Shown: positions 1 through 12,441 of the stretch, one piece after another
Position numbering within the stretch: position 1 is the first letter of the stretch
How the letters are laid out: the number at the start of each line of letters is the position of its first letter
Assembly: GCA_018894105.1 (NCBI GenBank)
Contig: CM032121.1
Location: 35,930,230 to 35,994,229, forward strand
Reading direction: 5' to 3'
Origin: Jacaranda mimosifolia
Lineage: Eukaryota; Streptophyta; Magnoliopsida; Lamiales; Bignoniaceae
DNA length: 64,000 bases
Notes under the pieces: model-generated
Database searches by the model: none
What the model saw: only the letters and a program-made list of their open reading frames with translations
Told to the model about the DNA's origin: nothing
Position numbers and translations under genes: made by a program

Positions 1-188
1 ACATACTAACAAATTTAGCCTACATACATAAATTTAATACGTGTCTTCAATATTCAAGCCTTATTACTGCTTCATAATTTTGACTTCCCATATATTAGCT
101 TAATTAATAGCAATTAATCTCTTATAAGAAATTCAAGCCCACACTTCACTTACAATTAAAATCCCATCTGATCATTTTAGCTCATAAT

Positions 189-844
189 TAGGGCTATCAA
201 CGGGTCGGATTTGGATCAGATCTGCCATATCCAAATCCGACCCGAAATTCTATAGGATCTTTTTTAATCAGTACCATATCTGAATTCAATAGATATCCGA
301 AATCCGATTAAAAAATCCGACCCGTTATATATTTTTTGTTTGCCTTTTAAATTTTATAAAAATATTGTATTTATAAAGTAAATATATGTCATATTTGAAT
401 TTTTAACAACTTTTTATTATATATTAGTTTAAAGGTTAAATATTTTAATACTAAACTCAATTTTCACATTATATTAATGTACAAATGAACTATTATATGT
501 CATTATATTTTATATTTTATCAATATCTCTATTATTTTTGAGGTTAAAAACTCAATATTAATAGTATAATATAAACGTTAATATAGATATTAGGTCAATA
601 TAATATATAAATTTTATTTTAAAATCTTTATTAATATTATATATAAGAGTATTAATTTAATAAAAAATATTAAGGTTCGGATTCGGATCTTTAACGGATC
701 GAATTGCTTAATTCCATATCCGATCGACTTATTTCAAATTTTGAATATTTATAATCGAATCTGATTCATCGAATATTTTAATCAGATAAAAATTCTAAAA
801 TTCGGATCGAATTTGAATTAAAATCTAATCCATTGACAGTCCTA
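189..844. mobile_element. Non-autonomous hAT-type MITE with 8-bp TSD
   Basis: A 656-bp element is bounded by a perfect 8-bp direct repeat CTCATAAT (181-188 and 845-852). Its ends are imperfect terminal inverted repeats: TAGGGCTATCAACGG on the left and, reverse-complemented, TAGGACTGTCAATGG on the right, matching at 12 of 15 positions with only transitions differing. The subterminal regions are rich in GGATC/CGGAT-like motifs. There is no coding capacity. An 8-bp duplication with TAGGG-type ends is the signature of hAT transposons; assignment to hAT is from that signature, not from a transposase. Confidence 0.85.
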
Positions 845-852
845 CTCATAAT

Positions 853-3161
853 CATATTTTTGGCCCAATTAACTTAGATTTACATTGAAAATTAGTTTAA
901 CACTTTAATCAAGTCAGATCATGAGACATTTAACCTTTTAAACAAAATTTTACCAAATCGAACAAGTTTGGAGTCGTCACTACATGAATCGATCTCCGCT
1001 ACCACCACTCGACTTGCCTTGCTGTGCTGATCAAAACGCCCAAGTCAATTTTGAGATTTTGTCATCCGGTTACAATTTAATTAAAAGAAAAACACCACTA
1101 CGTCGCCAACACCTACTCCAGTTTCCATCATTGGAATCAAACAACTTGCCATCACCGCCATGAAGCTTCGTTCACTAGTCAATTCCCTACTCTTTTTTTT
1201 TGCGAATTTGGTATCAGTGTGATCACCACAATAAGAGGAAGGCAATGATGGTCTTAGTTTGGTGTTTACAATATGAAAATTTTCAAAATTACAGTTTAGC
1301 CCCAAAACTTCTCAACCGCTTGCAATTAGTCTGTCAGCTTTCAAGTGCCTCAAGATCACCCCTAAACTTTAAATTAGGCCACTAAACTTTTGATTTTTAT
1401 CTTTTCAACCCCCCCCCAACATTTGGATTTCAAGCAATTAGGCCCCTTCTCGATTTTCAATTCAATCCTTTGATTTTTAATAATCACGCTCAAGCCCCAA
1501 TTAATTTAATTTATTTTAAATTATGGTAGAATTTTATATTTTATTATTTATTGTCTGAAAAATCTGGGTGTCACATAATGGATGAACAATTCAATAGCGG
1601 AGGTGTTCCTAACGCCCAAATTTTAAAAATGGAATTGAATTTTGACATAAAAATAAATATAGCTTTAATGTGAATTTCTAACTTCTAACTGCAAAATAGG
1701 CTTATTAAAAAAAATGATGACTGATTCAACTTAGTGGTATACATAATTGTGAGTTTTAATATGGATTGGAAAATTACAACTAATAACCTTGATTTCATTA
1801 CAGTTTTTATATAAGTGAAAAGGGTAAATTTGAAAATTGCGAAAATTGACATCATAACTACTTATATGTGTAGGAATTTCCACTTTAATCCTTAATAGTG
1901 TATTTCTGATTTAATTATACACAAAAATTAAAATATGCAAACATGTAAAAAATGTATGGAGTAACTTTAATTCTACTCACAAAACATGCTTCCTTTTTAT
2001 AATAGTGTAGATGATAATGTAAGAAAAAATATTTAAGTTTATGAATATAATAAAATAAAATTGTTTATATTTAAACAAAAATAAATAAATAAAGTTTTTA
2101 TAGCTTTTTTTTTATACCATCCCTAGTGTATTACTTTTCTCTCTCCCAATATCTTTCTCTAACTCCATTGATTTTTTCTCTCTCAAATTTTACTCTTTAA
2201 ATTTTTTTTCACATGTTTTATTTTATTATTTAATTTAAATAAATACACTTAAATAATTGAGTATAATGTCATAAAAAATAAATATTTTTTATTTTGCAAA
2301 TATAAAATTTTAATCATACATCTAATGTACAACGATCACTATATAATACAATGTGAAAGTGGACTGAAATTAGTGATGGGGGATTGGTTTTTATTTTTTT
2401 AAATAATTAAATGAAGTATGGATGTTAATACTTTGTAATGAGATCTAATACTTGGTCAAGTTTGATGTATGATCTATCAAATAATAAGGCTGTTTTTTTT
2501 TTTTTCCTTTTAAATTCATTTTGGAGAATGATTTTCATTCTCTCCAAATAAAATTAAATATTTACTCTGCCAAGGTAGAATCAAATAAATGAATGCGCTT
2601 ATGTTTCATTAAGCCTGGTAATTTTTTTTTTAAATTTAAAGCTAAATTATTTTGTATGATATTATGAATGAGCAACTACAAATTATTACCACCAATAGTT
2701 ATTATTTATAAAACATGTGACCTTAGTAACTAATTTATTATATTTTTAATGAGTTAATAAAATTAATTCAATTTTAAAAATTAATCTATACTTTTATAGT
2801 ATTTATGAAGCATCGAGGACCTAATTATCAAAAAGAAAAAGTTGAGGACTAAATAACCAATTGATATTTTTTAAATCGCTTGGCAAAATCAACTTCATTT
2901 TAAGAAATAATAACAAGTAAATTTGATTCTTTATGTTCGTTGGTGATTTTTTTTTAACTTTCTCCAAGTTTACTTTTTCTTCCCCAAATTTTTAATTATT
3001 TTATTTTGCTGTATTTTTTTTTTCTTTTATTCATTTTAGAAATTTAAATAAACAAAGCCATTGAGATAATTTAAAAAAAATTATAATATCATAGAAAATT
3101 AAATAATAATTTTTATTTATTATTTAGTATACAAAACTTATCACCTGCTATATAATAGTAC
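853..3161. other. AT-rich intergenic region, no gene seen
   Basis: No credible coding exon is visible; the short open frames around 1.1-1.4 kb are low complexity. A pyrimidine-rich stretch near 1290-1500 resembles the phrase-like repeats found in degraded plant LTR elements, but no boundaries can be drawn. Confidence 0.5.
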
Positions 3162-3317
3162 TTTGATCCTCTATTCTATTTTTTATTTCATCTCTTATTT
3201 CAATTTTTCGTATATATTTTTTAATTAATTATTTTTATAAAAAATATTTAATATACATATTATATATTTATATAAAGAATAAAAAATAAAATATGAAATA
3301 AAATAAAGGAATTAAAC
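3162..3317. repeat. Short (156-bp) inverted-repeat MITE, copy A
   Basis: The left part (TTTGATCCTCTATTCTATTT...) is an imperfect inverted match of the right end (reverse complement TTTAATTCCTTTATTTTATTT...). A second element of almost the same length and with closely similar ends lies at 12880-13033, which supports a real repeat family rather than chance AT-richness. The superfamily is not clear and no unambiguous target duplication was found. Confidence 0.55.
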
Positions 3318-3443
3318 CGTTGTAATAGAGGGCCGACTGCCGAGGGGTTGTTCAATCCTCGTTTCACGAGGGGTATTTCGTAATGTTGCATGTGTTTTTC
3401 ATTTCCCTTTTCTTTTATATTGTCCTTTTGGATTTTATCCGGT

Positions 3444-3473
3444 CCATATATATAGACTAGCTAACTAGGGTTT
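3444..3473 (+). promoter_or_regulatory. TATA box and telo-box of the RPL39 promoter
   Basis: CATATATATAG at 3444-3454 fits a TATA box, followed at 3464-3473 by ACTAGGGTTT, whose complement contains the AAACCCTA telo-box typical of plant ribosomal-protein promoters. The initiator ATG is about 100 bases downstream, leaving a leader that contains CT-rich sequence. Confidence 0.6.
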
Positions 3474-3566
3474 ATATTGCCGCCGCAGCTCTGCACCCAC
3501 TCCATTCGCCCACAGCAACGAAATCTAGAGGAGGAGAAGATCTCTCGGCCGCTCCGGAATTCAACC

Positions 3567-3820
<254 letters not shown>

Positions 3821-6800
3821 GCATGCTTGTTTTTCATTTTAACTTTCCCCTTATGTCATATTTTGTTTCCGTTAGAAGTTAATGCTTTTCTTTTGCTTTT
3901 CTTGGGATTTAGATAGTCGGTATTATGATTATTACGGTGTAAGACTTTTTGTTGGATTTCTTAATGTTATACTTTGCTCGAATTGAAGCCAGAAGTTGGT
4001 TTTCGGATGAGTGGGTTATTTCTCTTATTTTCTATTTATATGGGTGTATTGTTATTATGGTTCTGCTGTGGGAATCTATACCGGATTTCTTAACCTTTGC
4101 TTATTGACCAATGCAGCTGTTTTATGAAATTTAACATGACTCTAGTACAGTCGAAATCTTGGGTAGGGACATCTGTTGTAATCTGAATTTTGGCACTTTG
4201 ATTTGACCTTTGCTTGGTGTTCTAGTCTTGATGTATTAAACGGAGATAAACACATTGGTTGATGTATTAGGCAGTCCTGATGTTATAGACAGGTATGCGA
4301 TGAAAGTTCTTTAGAACAACAATTTATGTTGACGGTTTGTCAATTTATGAAGTGTCTTAAAGTTTAAGGCAATACTGAAGGAACTCAAATTCCCTCAGAC
4401 TTGAGTAGACTAATGCTGACTTATGGAACAAGGTACTTGGGGTTGTAAATTGTTAAAAATATCTAGCCCAAACCTTGATTATTTTTTTGCGAGTATGACT
4501 AAAGATAAGGTGAGAGGTTTCTGTTGCCTGTTATTGTTACTAGGCTTCTCACTTCTGCCATAACATTGCATTTTAAGTGCATTCATCGTTTATTTGCAGT
4601 GCAACCATTGCCCAGGCTTGCTTTTTTGTATGGGGTGAAGGTTTTAACATCAATTGCAGCCCCTCTTATATGTTGTTGTTGTAGTGATTTCAACTGGTTA
4701 GCGTGTCAGTAAGATTGAATTATCTTGGAAGATTATACAATTGTTATTTCTGGTGGGATGTATGAGTTCTACATCTGCAAATTTCCTGTCGCAATCTGTC
4801 GTTAAATCTTATATCTGACATTCTCTCTGGGCTTGATAAATCATCATATTTTGATGCTATAAAATCTCTGAAGGTTATGCTTGTCTACCCAGTTTATTGA
4901 AACCCCATTTACTGTTCGTTTGTTTACTGGTTTGACACTCCTGGCCAGAAATGGCTCTGTGTGTTTAGTGGAGCGTTGGTTCTTAATTAGTATTGTTATT
5001 TTGGCTTAGTCTGCTGGCAATTCCAAAAATGGTTTTTCAAGTGTAATGCTTTGACTACATGTATGTATTAAAGTTGGAATTCTTCCTGCTTGAAGGTTTC
5101 CGAATCAGTATTTCTGAACCTACACTGAAGAAGTAGATGATCTAAGAAGTTATACGTGTGTGTGGGTTGCATTTAAGTTTTATGGGCAGAATCCCCCACC
5201 CCAAGCAGAAAAGGAAATTGGATAATTGAAGGGACTTCTCAGTGTCTTGGGCAACTGATCCATAACTCATGGAGTTGACGACCGAGCTAGTCCTGTAATT
5301 CATTGAAATGGATCTGGTGGGGTTGAGGATTGAGCTTCTTCTTGTTTCTTCAGAGGCAATATTAGCATTAAGATAAAGGAAGGGATACAAGGAAACTTTG
5401 AATTGTAAGTAGCTTTTGTCATGTTGTTGGTTTTATGAATTATGGTTACAAGCTTTTTTTCTGAACTAATATGATATTACCACAATGTGTGAGAAAAAAT
5501 TGCTGGGAAGCTCCAAAAGGATCTGCTGAATTAAATGACGAGTTTATCTTTAGATTTTTTCTGAAGAAATCAAAGATCAATGGGAAGGTCACAACCATTA
5601 GGAAAGCCTACGAGGAAAGTGAATGAGGTGGAATTTGGAAAAGCACAGCAAGGGAGGACGGTTTCTCAGTCCAGATAATTATGTATAAGCTAAATTTATT
5701 ATGACGAAAATCAGTAAATCTCTAGCAGGATAGAATGGATGGATTTGTGGTATATGTTCATTTGTTCGGTCAAAAACGATCGATTGATGATTTAAATTTT
5801 ATAAAAGTAGTTGAAAATTCAGTCATAATTCTCTTTTTGAAAGGAGAGTATAAATCTGATAGCAGATCAATTTATACGACGAACCAGGTCATAAACTGGA
5901 GCCATGTTTACTTTAATACGACTCCATACAGAGGGGGAGTCTTCTAGGACTTGTAACATTCAGAACTGCTTATTCACTTTAGGGCCTTACCGTGTAAGGT
6001 AACTCTTGGAAGAACAAAATCCGAAACCCGAAAGTGGGTGCACGGCAAGCTGAAGACGACCATTGAGGTTAGCCTTCTGTCGTGCAAGCAGTCGATCAAA
6101 TGATACCAAACCTAGAGCATGTTTGTTTATGTTTTCAATTTTATTTTTACTCATTTTCACTGTTTGAAAATGAATTATCAATAATTTATTGTTATTTTTA
6201 CCAAAATTTTAATTTATTTTTCTCTTAATACACATTCTCCAATAACTTATATATATAATATGTTCTTTTAATAACCTATGTATATTCTCTCTTCATTTCA
6301 TTATTAATATATATTTCTACCTACAATCTACTCAATCCTATATAATCATTGCTTGTCTAACAAATTATCTAAATATAAATGTATTTTCAACTCATTTTTA
6401 CTAATAATCATTATTTTTCCAACAAACTATTGAGATACAAATTTATTTTCAATTCATTTTCTCTAATTAATTTTTTAAAATTTGAAAATATTTAAAATGA
6501 AAAATGAAAATGAAAACATAACCACCAAGTTGTTAGAGTTTGATAAAATTTTATTCTAATCAAGATCGGGTTATAAGGTGGTTTCAAGAATGATGATTCA
6601 ACTAAGACTCAATCACAAACGGGTTAGGGTTGTTTGGGTTTCAACAAAAACTCTCAAATGTCAAATAAGTGAAGTGTTTAAAAGGAAAGCAAAAAAAAAA
6701 AAATAAATAAATAAATAAAGAAAAAGAAAGTTTTTAATAAATGTTGATATAGTGAATGCGCATATTTTATCTATAATTATAGCAAAATGATGTATTTAAA

Positions 6801-7875
6801 ACCATTGGCCTTGTCCAATAGCATGTAGCCCAATTAGTATTCATCTCCCTTATTAAGTGGGAGATCTTATACTCGACTTGTTATGGGTGTGCGTTGTGCA
6901 TTTTATGTATTTTACGTATAATTTATATTTTGATTATTTGATTTAAGAATATGTATTTATTTGAGTTGAAAATAGGAATATATTACTTTAATGAAATGAT
7001 AATATTTCGTCATTTGTAATGCTTTCTTAAAAATAAAAATAAAAAATCAGAAAACCCTTGTCCTTGAGTCTATGGAGGTTGTCATGGATTCATATGAACT
7101 ATATCTCCTAACTCAATGATTACCTCAGCTCAAATAAGATATTGTTGGGTTTCAACTAGGCCATATCCATTTGGACCTGGTGGGATATGAATTTTTTTTT
7201 AAGGTTAATTGATAATACAATATTAATACGAATGCTTTTATTATATGATACTGAGATAACCTCAGTACCTACATGTCTTTCTTACTTTCATAGTGGAATT
7301 AAAATGATTGTTCGAAATTATTTGATTTATACTGATAACAGCACAATGTTCGAAATGGTCCACCAACTACGTATCAAACGAGATTTTGTTACTTTGACTG
7401 AAGACCTGTTTGGAATGTGGGTGATTGTTCTAGAACAAAAGACAAAAATAATCAACAATATTTTTGGAACACGCTAGTAGATGTAGGATTGAGGTACTGG
7501 GCTTAGTTTCTGCGATCTAGTCTTCAAGTTGAAGTCAAAATAGGTATGCATGCTCACTGTCTCCTTTATATAGACTTTATATAGCTATTCTTTTGATTTG
7601 CATTGATGAAAATTTGACTCTACGAGAAAGTGAATAAAAAGCTGTAAAATTAACTTATTTCTTGTACATACCAATTGAAGAAATAAGCCTACTTGAATTA
7701 TATAGTCATCATCTATGAGACGATAGCCAACCACAATATTGTATAGCCAAACTAAGAGACTATAATGGCAACCCGTGGTGGGGGAATATATGGTGATGAT
7801 GAAAAGGCTAAAAAACCAGGGTAAGCATGAAAATTTTGGAAGCCAACTTTTGTGAAGGAGGAAAGAAAGCCATCA
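3821..7875. other. Intergenic region between RPL39 and the convergent esterase gene
   Basis: The first 1.8 kb (to about 5.7 kb) has a more balanced base composition than typical intergenic DNA here and may include the RPL39 3'UTR and transcribed flank, but I find no conserved exon. Open frames at 5142-5390, 5735-5947 and 7187-7477 have no recognisable product. A TIR-bearing AT-rich element may occupy 6113-6530. Confidence 0.4.
6113..6530. repeat. Possible TIR element (GTTTGTTTATG-type ends)
   Basis: The left end reads GTTTGTTTATGTTTTCAATT and the right end, reverse-complemented, reads GGTGGTTATGTTTTCATTT, giving an imperfect inverted repeat of about 25 bases around an AT-rich core. Similar GTTTG...ATTTTC ends recur at 52036, 53180 and 55858. 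No clear target duplication was found, so the limits are approximate. Confidence 0.35.
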
Positions 7876-7990
7876 CCCATTGCTGAACGGGATTTCCTTA
7901 CTTCTTCACTAGCTGAGATACAAGCGGCAACTGAGATTCGATGATGCACTTGGAAGAGGCGGATTTGCAGAAGTCTAAAAGGTCTTACTG
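7876..7990 (+). pseudogene. Relic of a receptor-like kinase (start of kinase domain)
   Basis: One frame from 7885 reads ERDFLTSSLAEIQAATEIR and runs into a stop. Shifting frame near 7938 continues FDDALGRGGFAEV, then another stop, then KGLTD-like residues. Together these resemble the FSLAEIQAAT...FD(E/D)AL(VI)GRGGFGKVYKG segment at the glycine-rich ATP loop of plant receptor-like kinases, particularly the FERONIA-like group. The tyrosine codon before the invariant lysine is replaced by a stop and two residues before GRGG are missing. No later kinase motifs (catalytic loop, DFG) are seen nearby. This is a short dead fragment; the subfamily assignment is tentative. Confidence 0.6.
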
Positions 7991-8210
7991 ATATCCACAT
8001 GATCAGTGAGCATATAATAACGAGAAATATTGAAATTTTCACTAAAAAAGTGTTCATTTCTCTATGTCAGCTCAAGTAATTGCCAGATCATCTGCAACAG
8101 CATCTCTGAAGTTAAGTTAAAATTCAGGACGCTGAAATCATTTACTACAATGTTTCAATGATGCCAGTAGAACAAGGGACTACTACTGAAATGATTCACT
8201 TGAAAAAAGT

Positions 8211-11200
8211 TCAAGGGATCTTTGATATTTCCACTAAAAGTTTATGCAGGGCTTGAGGCTTTGAGAAAAATGGCGAGTGATCAGCACCTTTAAGACAGAA
8301 TACCCGCTCTGGGGGACTTTTGTTTACCATGCTTTCCTGTACAGAAATGGGTATAGCGTTGTCTTCCAGGGTTTCAATATAAAACCTTCTCACAGACCCA
8401 TGGTTTGTTTCAGAAAGAGAGAGCTTCTCCAAAACCGGAGAAAAGGGGATTGGCCTCATCGACACAGATGCCAATGCAACATCCTGGAAAAGGAATTTGA
8501 ACAAGAAATTAGCAAGGGTTAATATTTACATTCACATGAATGTACATGTCCATAAAGAAACGAAGAAGGAAACAGGTGAACGGCTATGCTGCATTAGTTA
8601 TACCCTGAACTGTCAAAAGTCCTTCAATTCTCTAACAATCTTTCTCCAGTTTTTTCTGTTCACTTATACTCCAAAGAGTAAAATTTGCGAATTGCATTTT
8701 ATGTAAACCTTTTTTGGCTCACCTACTGAATATAACAAACGTTGTCTAATCATTCTTCACAACAGAGTCCCACAAATTACACTATTCAGATTTGGCAAAC
8801 AACAGTTGTCTCAGTCACTTCCTACAACACTAATAATCCAGTAATTAACTCAATCACCTCATAGAGCATTATCCTAATTTTTTTGTTAAGATATGTGTCA
8901 AACGGTGTTTTAAGTTAAGTGATGAAATCAAAACCCACACTGTGGTTGAATTGTAGCCAAACACACTTACAAGATTTGGCAACCTCAGATTTTTGTTGGT
9001 GTTCCATGTGCATCATTTAGTTAAGCAAAGAAAAATAAGAAATAATCTGCTTGATCTCTACACATATATCAACAATTATCTGACACACAATACCTTGGTT
9101 GGACTCTGGTTGAATAGCAAGTCCCTCAAGAGAGATTTGTCAAAATCAATAGCAGTTGGAGACTGATTGTTCCCATTGGCATAAATAAAAACCTGAGCCT
9201 GTCGCATCAAATCATTTGATTCCACCTGAAAAAACAATATATTTCAGTTTTATATAGCACATAGAGCAAGCTGATCTCTCCTTGGCAATTGAACATTAAA
9301 TCTTCTCTAAATAATCAATCATCATTCAGAACTGTAGGACCACATTTCAAGCATAGGTGGAAGGACCAGAGCTTAGCGGGATGAATTTACTTTAACCCCC
9401 ACCTTTCCAAAGAGTCATATACCAAGTAAATCAAATCCTGCAGCTACAATATGGTAAAATGGCAGAAGTTTCTCCTAAATCTCACAAACTAAACATATTA
9501 ATGCATTTCGGATCTCAATTCAAGTATAACATAGACTGTGATGAGACACAGAGTTCATCAAGCTTAAAAATTGATACAACATAGATTGTGGTGAGACACA
9601 GAGTTCATCAAGCATAAAACTGATAGCTCACTCAAAGACTGAAAGGTAACATTTATCTTTTCCTTTTCCCAGCACAGGGAAATGTGATGCTTATCTCTTC
9701 TATACCACAGAATCAACATACATGCCAAAAGACATCAACGATCATTGGTACTATAATATGCTGTTCACAACAACATACATGCCAATAGACATCAACAATC
9801 ATTGGCACTATAATATGTTGAAGTAGCAGACCATTTTTCAAAATGAAATTACTGCACTTTGCGTGCCAAATCCATTTGATGCAGAATCAACCAGTCAGAA
9901 AACCAACCTTTTCGGAAAACATATCAAGGGCACTTTGCCCACTCGTCAACATAGCCGCAGCAAGAAAAACAGCTTTTGAAACTTTAGAGGGAAACAGCTC
10001 CATAGCATATGATATACATGCCCCACCAAAATCATGTCCTACTAAAATTACCTGCATGTGTCAAGGGCACAAGTTAGAAGATAAAATCATACCTTGATAG
10101 GCTCAGAGGAGAATTTGAAACATATATACATTTAATATTAGGCATAAGGCAGTTTTTTCAGCATCTAGGAATAATATAAGAAAACTCAAGTGTAAAACAC
10201 AAGTGACAGTAAACAAGAAAATATAGAGCTCTTGAGGTAATGCAATAGCATATATTTCCTACACAATACAAACCAAGATTTGCAACCAAATAAAGCAAGT
10301 CTTAAATTGCAGATATGTCCACGTCCATTACCCACAAGACTAGCACCTGAAAATCTGGAATATATGATTATATGCAGGAAGATGAAATTATTAAGGAATT
10401 CCAGACCTTATGGTGTACATATAGAAAATTATTGGAAACAGCTTACAGAGAAGCCCTGGAATTCATGAGTGGCCAAATGTTTCACCAATACATGTAAGGA
10501 ACACCAGGGGGGAAAAAAGAATTTTCACTGAAGAAGCTCACAAACATTGCATTCTTTACCACCTTAATTTTCGACATTTTTGAGAAATAACACACTGAAG
10601 AACAAGTTTATATGGAATATTATTAAGTGAAAATATCCAGAAATATAACCTTCTCCCCATCAGTGAGCTTTTCCAAAAGATCAGTCAGTGGCTTCACATA
10701 TTGGGGAAGACTAGTGATATTGTTTGTGTCAAATGAATGAATCCCAGAACCAGTCAAATCCACTGCTGTAACTTTGTATCCACCTTCTTCTAATAGTGCA
10801 ATAGTTTTATACCAGCACCAGGCACCAAAACCACCACCATGAACAAGTACAAAGTGGCAGGTCTCTAGATCGTCAAGCTTGATATCCTGTCAATTAGAAA
10901 ACTAATTAAATAATAATCCAGAAGTTTAAAACAAGCCCACTAGATACAGGTTAGAATAATGGGTTGGAGAAAACAAGCAAATATAAAATTCATATGGATT
11001 CACAATGTGAGGGGAATTAATAATGTTCAGTTCTTGGAAGCAGAAAAAGAGAGAAAATATTCGGAATGCTTTGAGGTTGATTCGTCCTCTATGACATAAA
11101 ATTCTTTAGCTGTTTAGCATTTTCTATTTTTCCCTAACAAAGAGAAATATCAGAAAAATGAAATAGTTCAGAAACTGAGAGAGAGAGTTCTTAACATTTA

Positions 11201-12441
11201 AACACCTGGTAGCTAATAATGGAAAAACCTCTTCACAGCAGTATAGAAAAATAAACATCTCCCTATCTCCAGAACTCGCAATGCCACCCACAAGGGAGAA
11301 ATTTCAAATGGGACCACTCAAAATAACAACCTAATAGAGTCTAAGATGAGAAATTTTAACAATTCAGACCACAAAATTAGTCTCTAATAGGACATCAGGG
11401 ATGAGAAGAGAATATCTAGCTTGAATTGATGAAAGTTAAATTAACAATCACAAGCTAGAAAAAAGTAACTCGTCAACTGTTGCTATAGATGATGGAACTC
11501 ATGCATCAAAATTGAACACATTTAACTTCAGGAGCTCCAGCATGAACAAAGGAGAAGGTTAGAGGAAACCTTGCTTTGAGAAATCAGGGAGAATTCTGGA
11601 TTTTACATTAATTAAAAAAAAAAAAAAAATGACAAAAAGCATTTATAGCATATATGCTGAACCGGACTGTAATTACTCAAACAAGCACGAATTATCAATG
11701 AACTAATAAATTAGACAACAGGAACTACAATTATACATGTAAAATCCAAAGTTAGTGAACCAAAAAGACATTCATTATGTCTTCCTCCACTCTCCACCAA
11801 CCTTATATTTTAACATATCTAAGCAACACAAACTTCAATAAAGCTCTCAAGTTTTCAACTTTACCGACAGTCTTGATTATTGGGAAAAAAGAGCAATCAT
11901 AATAAAACACAATTCCAAATCTCTCTGATTAACAACCAAAAGTCAGCTTTAAACATAATAATCCCAAACTTCGGCAAGCTAACCATAATTCGCAAAAAAC
12001 CAATGAATCCAACGATCTAAACTCATAAGACACACAAAACAACAAAAATAACAAAAAAAAGTGAAAATTTTCTAAATTATACATTTATACCTGATTAACA
12101 AGCTGCTGAGGTTGAAGAAGAGGATCAGTGAGCGACCGCGCTCTGGAGCTCGAGCTCCGCGGCAAGGCCTGATTCTTCTTCGAGTTCCCAATCGGATACC
12201 TCAACGACGTCGACCTATCAAACGGCGCCGTCCCGCCGCCGTTCTGCAACTGTTGCTGGAATAGAATCGCCGCCGCCAGCGCTCGTTCGTGAATTAAGTT
12301 CTCCTCCTTCCTCGACGACCGAATCCTCGCCCACCTATTGCTTCCGACGCCTCCATCCGCCGCCGCCGAATGGTTTGTGATTCGCTTAGAAGCTCTTCTC
12401 TTGGGCGCCGATTTGTCTTCACGAGAGAAACATAAACCCAT
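8211..12441 (-). CDS. Methylesterase-like alpha/beta hydrolase (MES11-15 group)
   Basis: Five exons on the minus strand: 12441-12091, 10886-10650, 10051-9908, 9225-9094 and 8483-8211. All junctions are GT-AG and phase 0, and they encode 378 residues. Residues 1-117 are a basic, Ser/Arg-rich leader like the chloroplast-type extension of Arabidopsis MES11-15. The hydrolase core begins near 118, with the oxyanion-loop LVHGGGFGAW around 131-140. The nucleophile elbow reads VGHDFGG, with Asp203 where active esterases such as SABP2 have Ser. The other triad positions are kept: Asp329 in TLEDNAIP and His357 in GADHSPF. From family knowledge, this group carries the Asp replacement and its members are only putative esterases of methyl hormone esters, so activity is uncertain. 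The N-terminus MGLCFS also fits a myristoylation/palmitoylation motif, which argues for possible membrane attachment rather than plastid import. A weak TATA-like sequence lies near 12636-12650. The frame is intact throughout. Confidence 0.93.
9529..9820. repeat. Two short tandem duplications inside a methylesterase intron
   Basis: Within the intron between exons 3 and 4, a unit of 50 bases (ACATAG.CTGTG.TGAGACACAG...) is repeated at 9529 and 9579. A second unit of 57 bases (CAACATACATGCCAA.AGACATCAAC) is repeated at 9714 and 9771. Both copies of each pair differ by a few substitutions, so the duplications are not very recent. Confidence 0.75.

Noticed and set aside
7187..7477. 96-codon plus-strand open frame
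   Set aside because: No recognisable domain; upstream and downstream sequence is typical AT-rich intergenic DNA.
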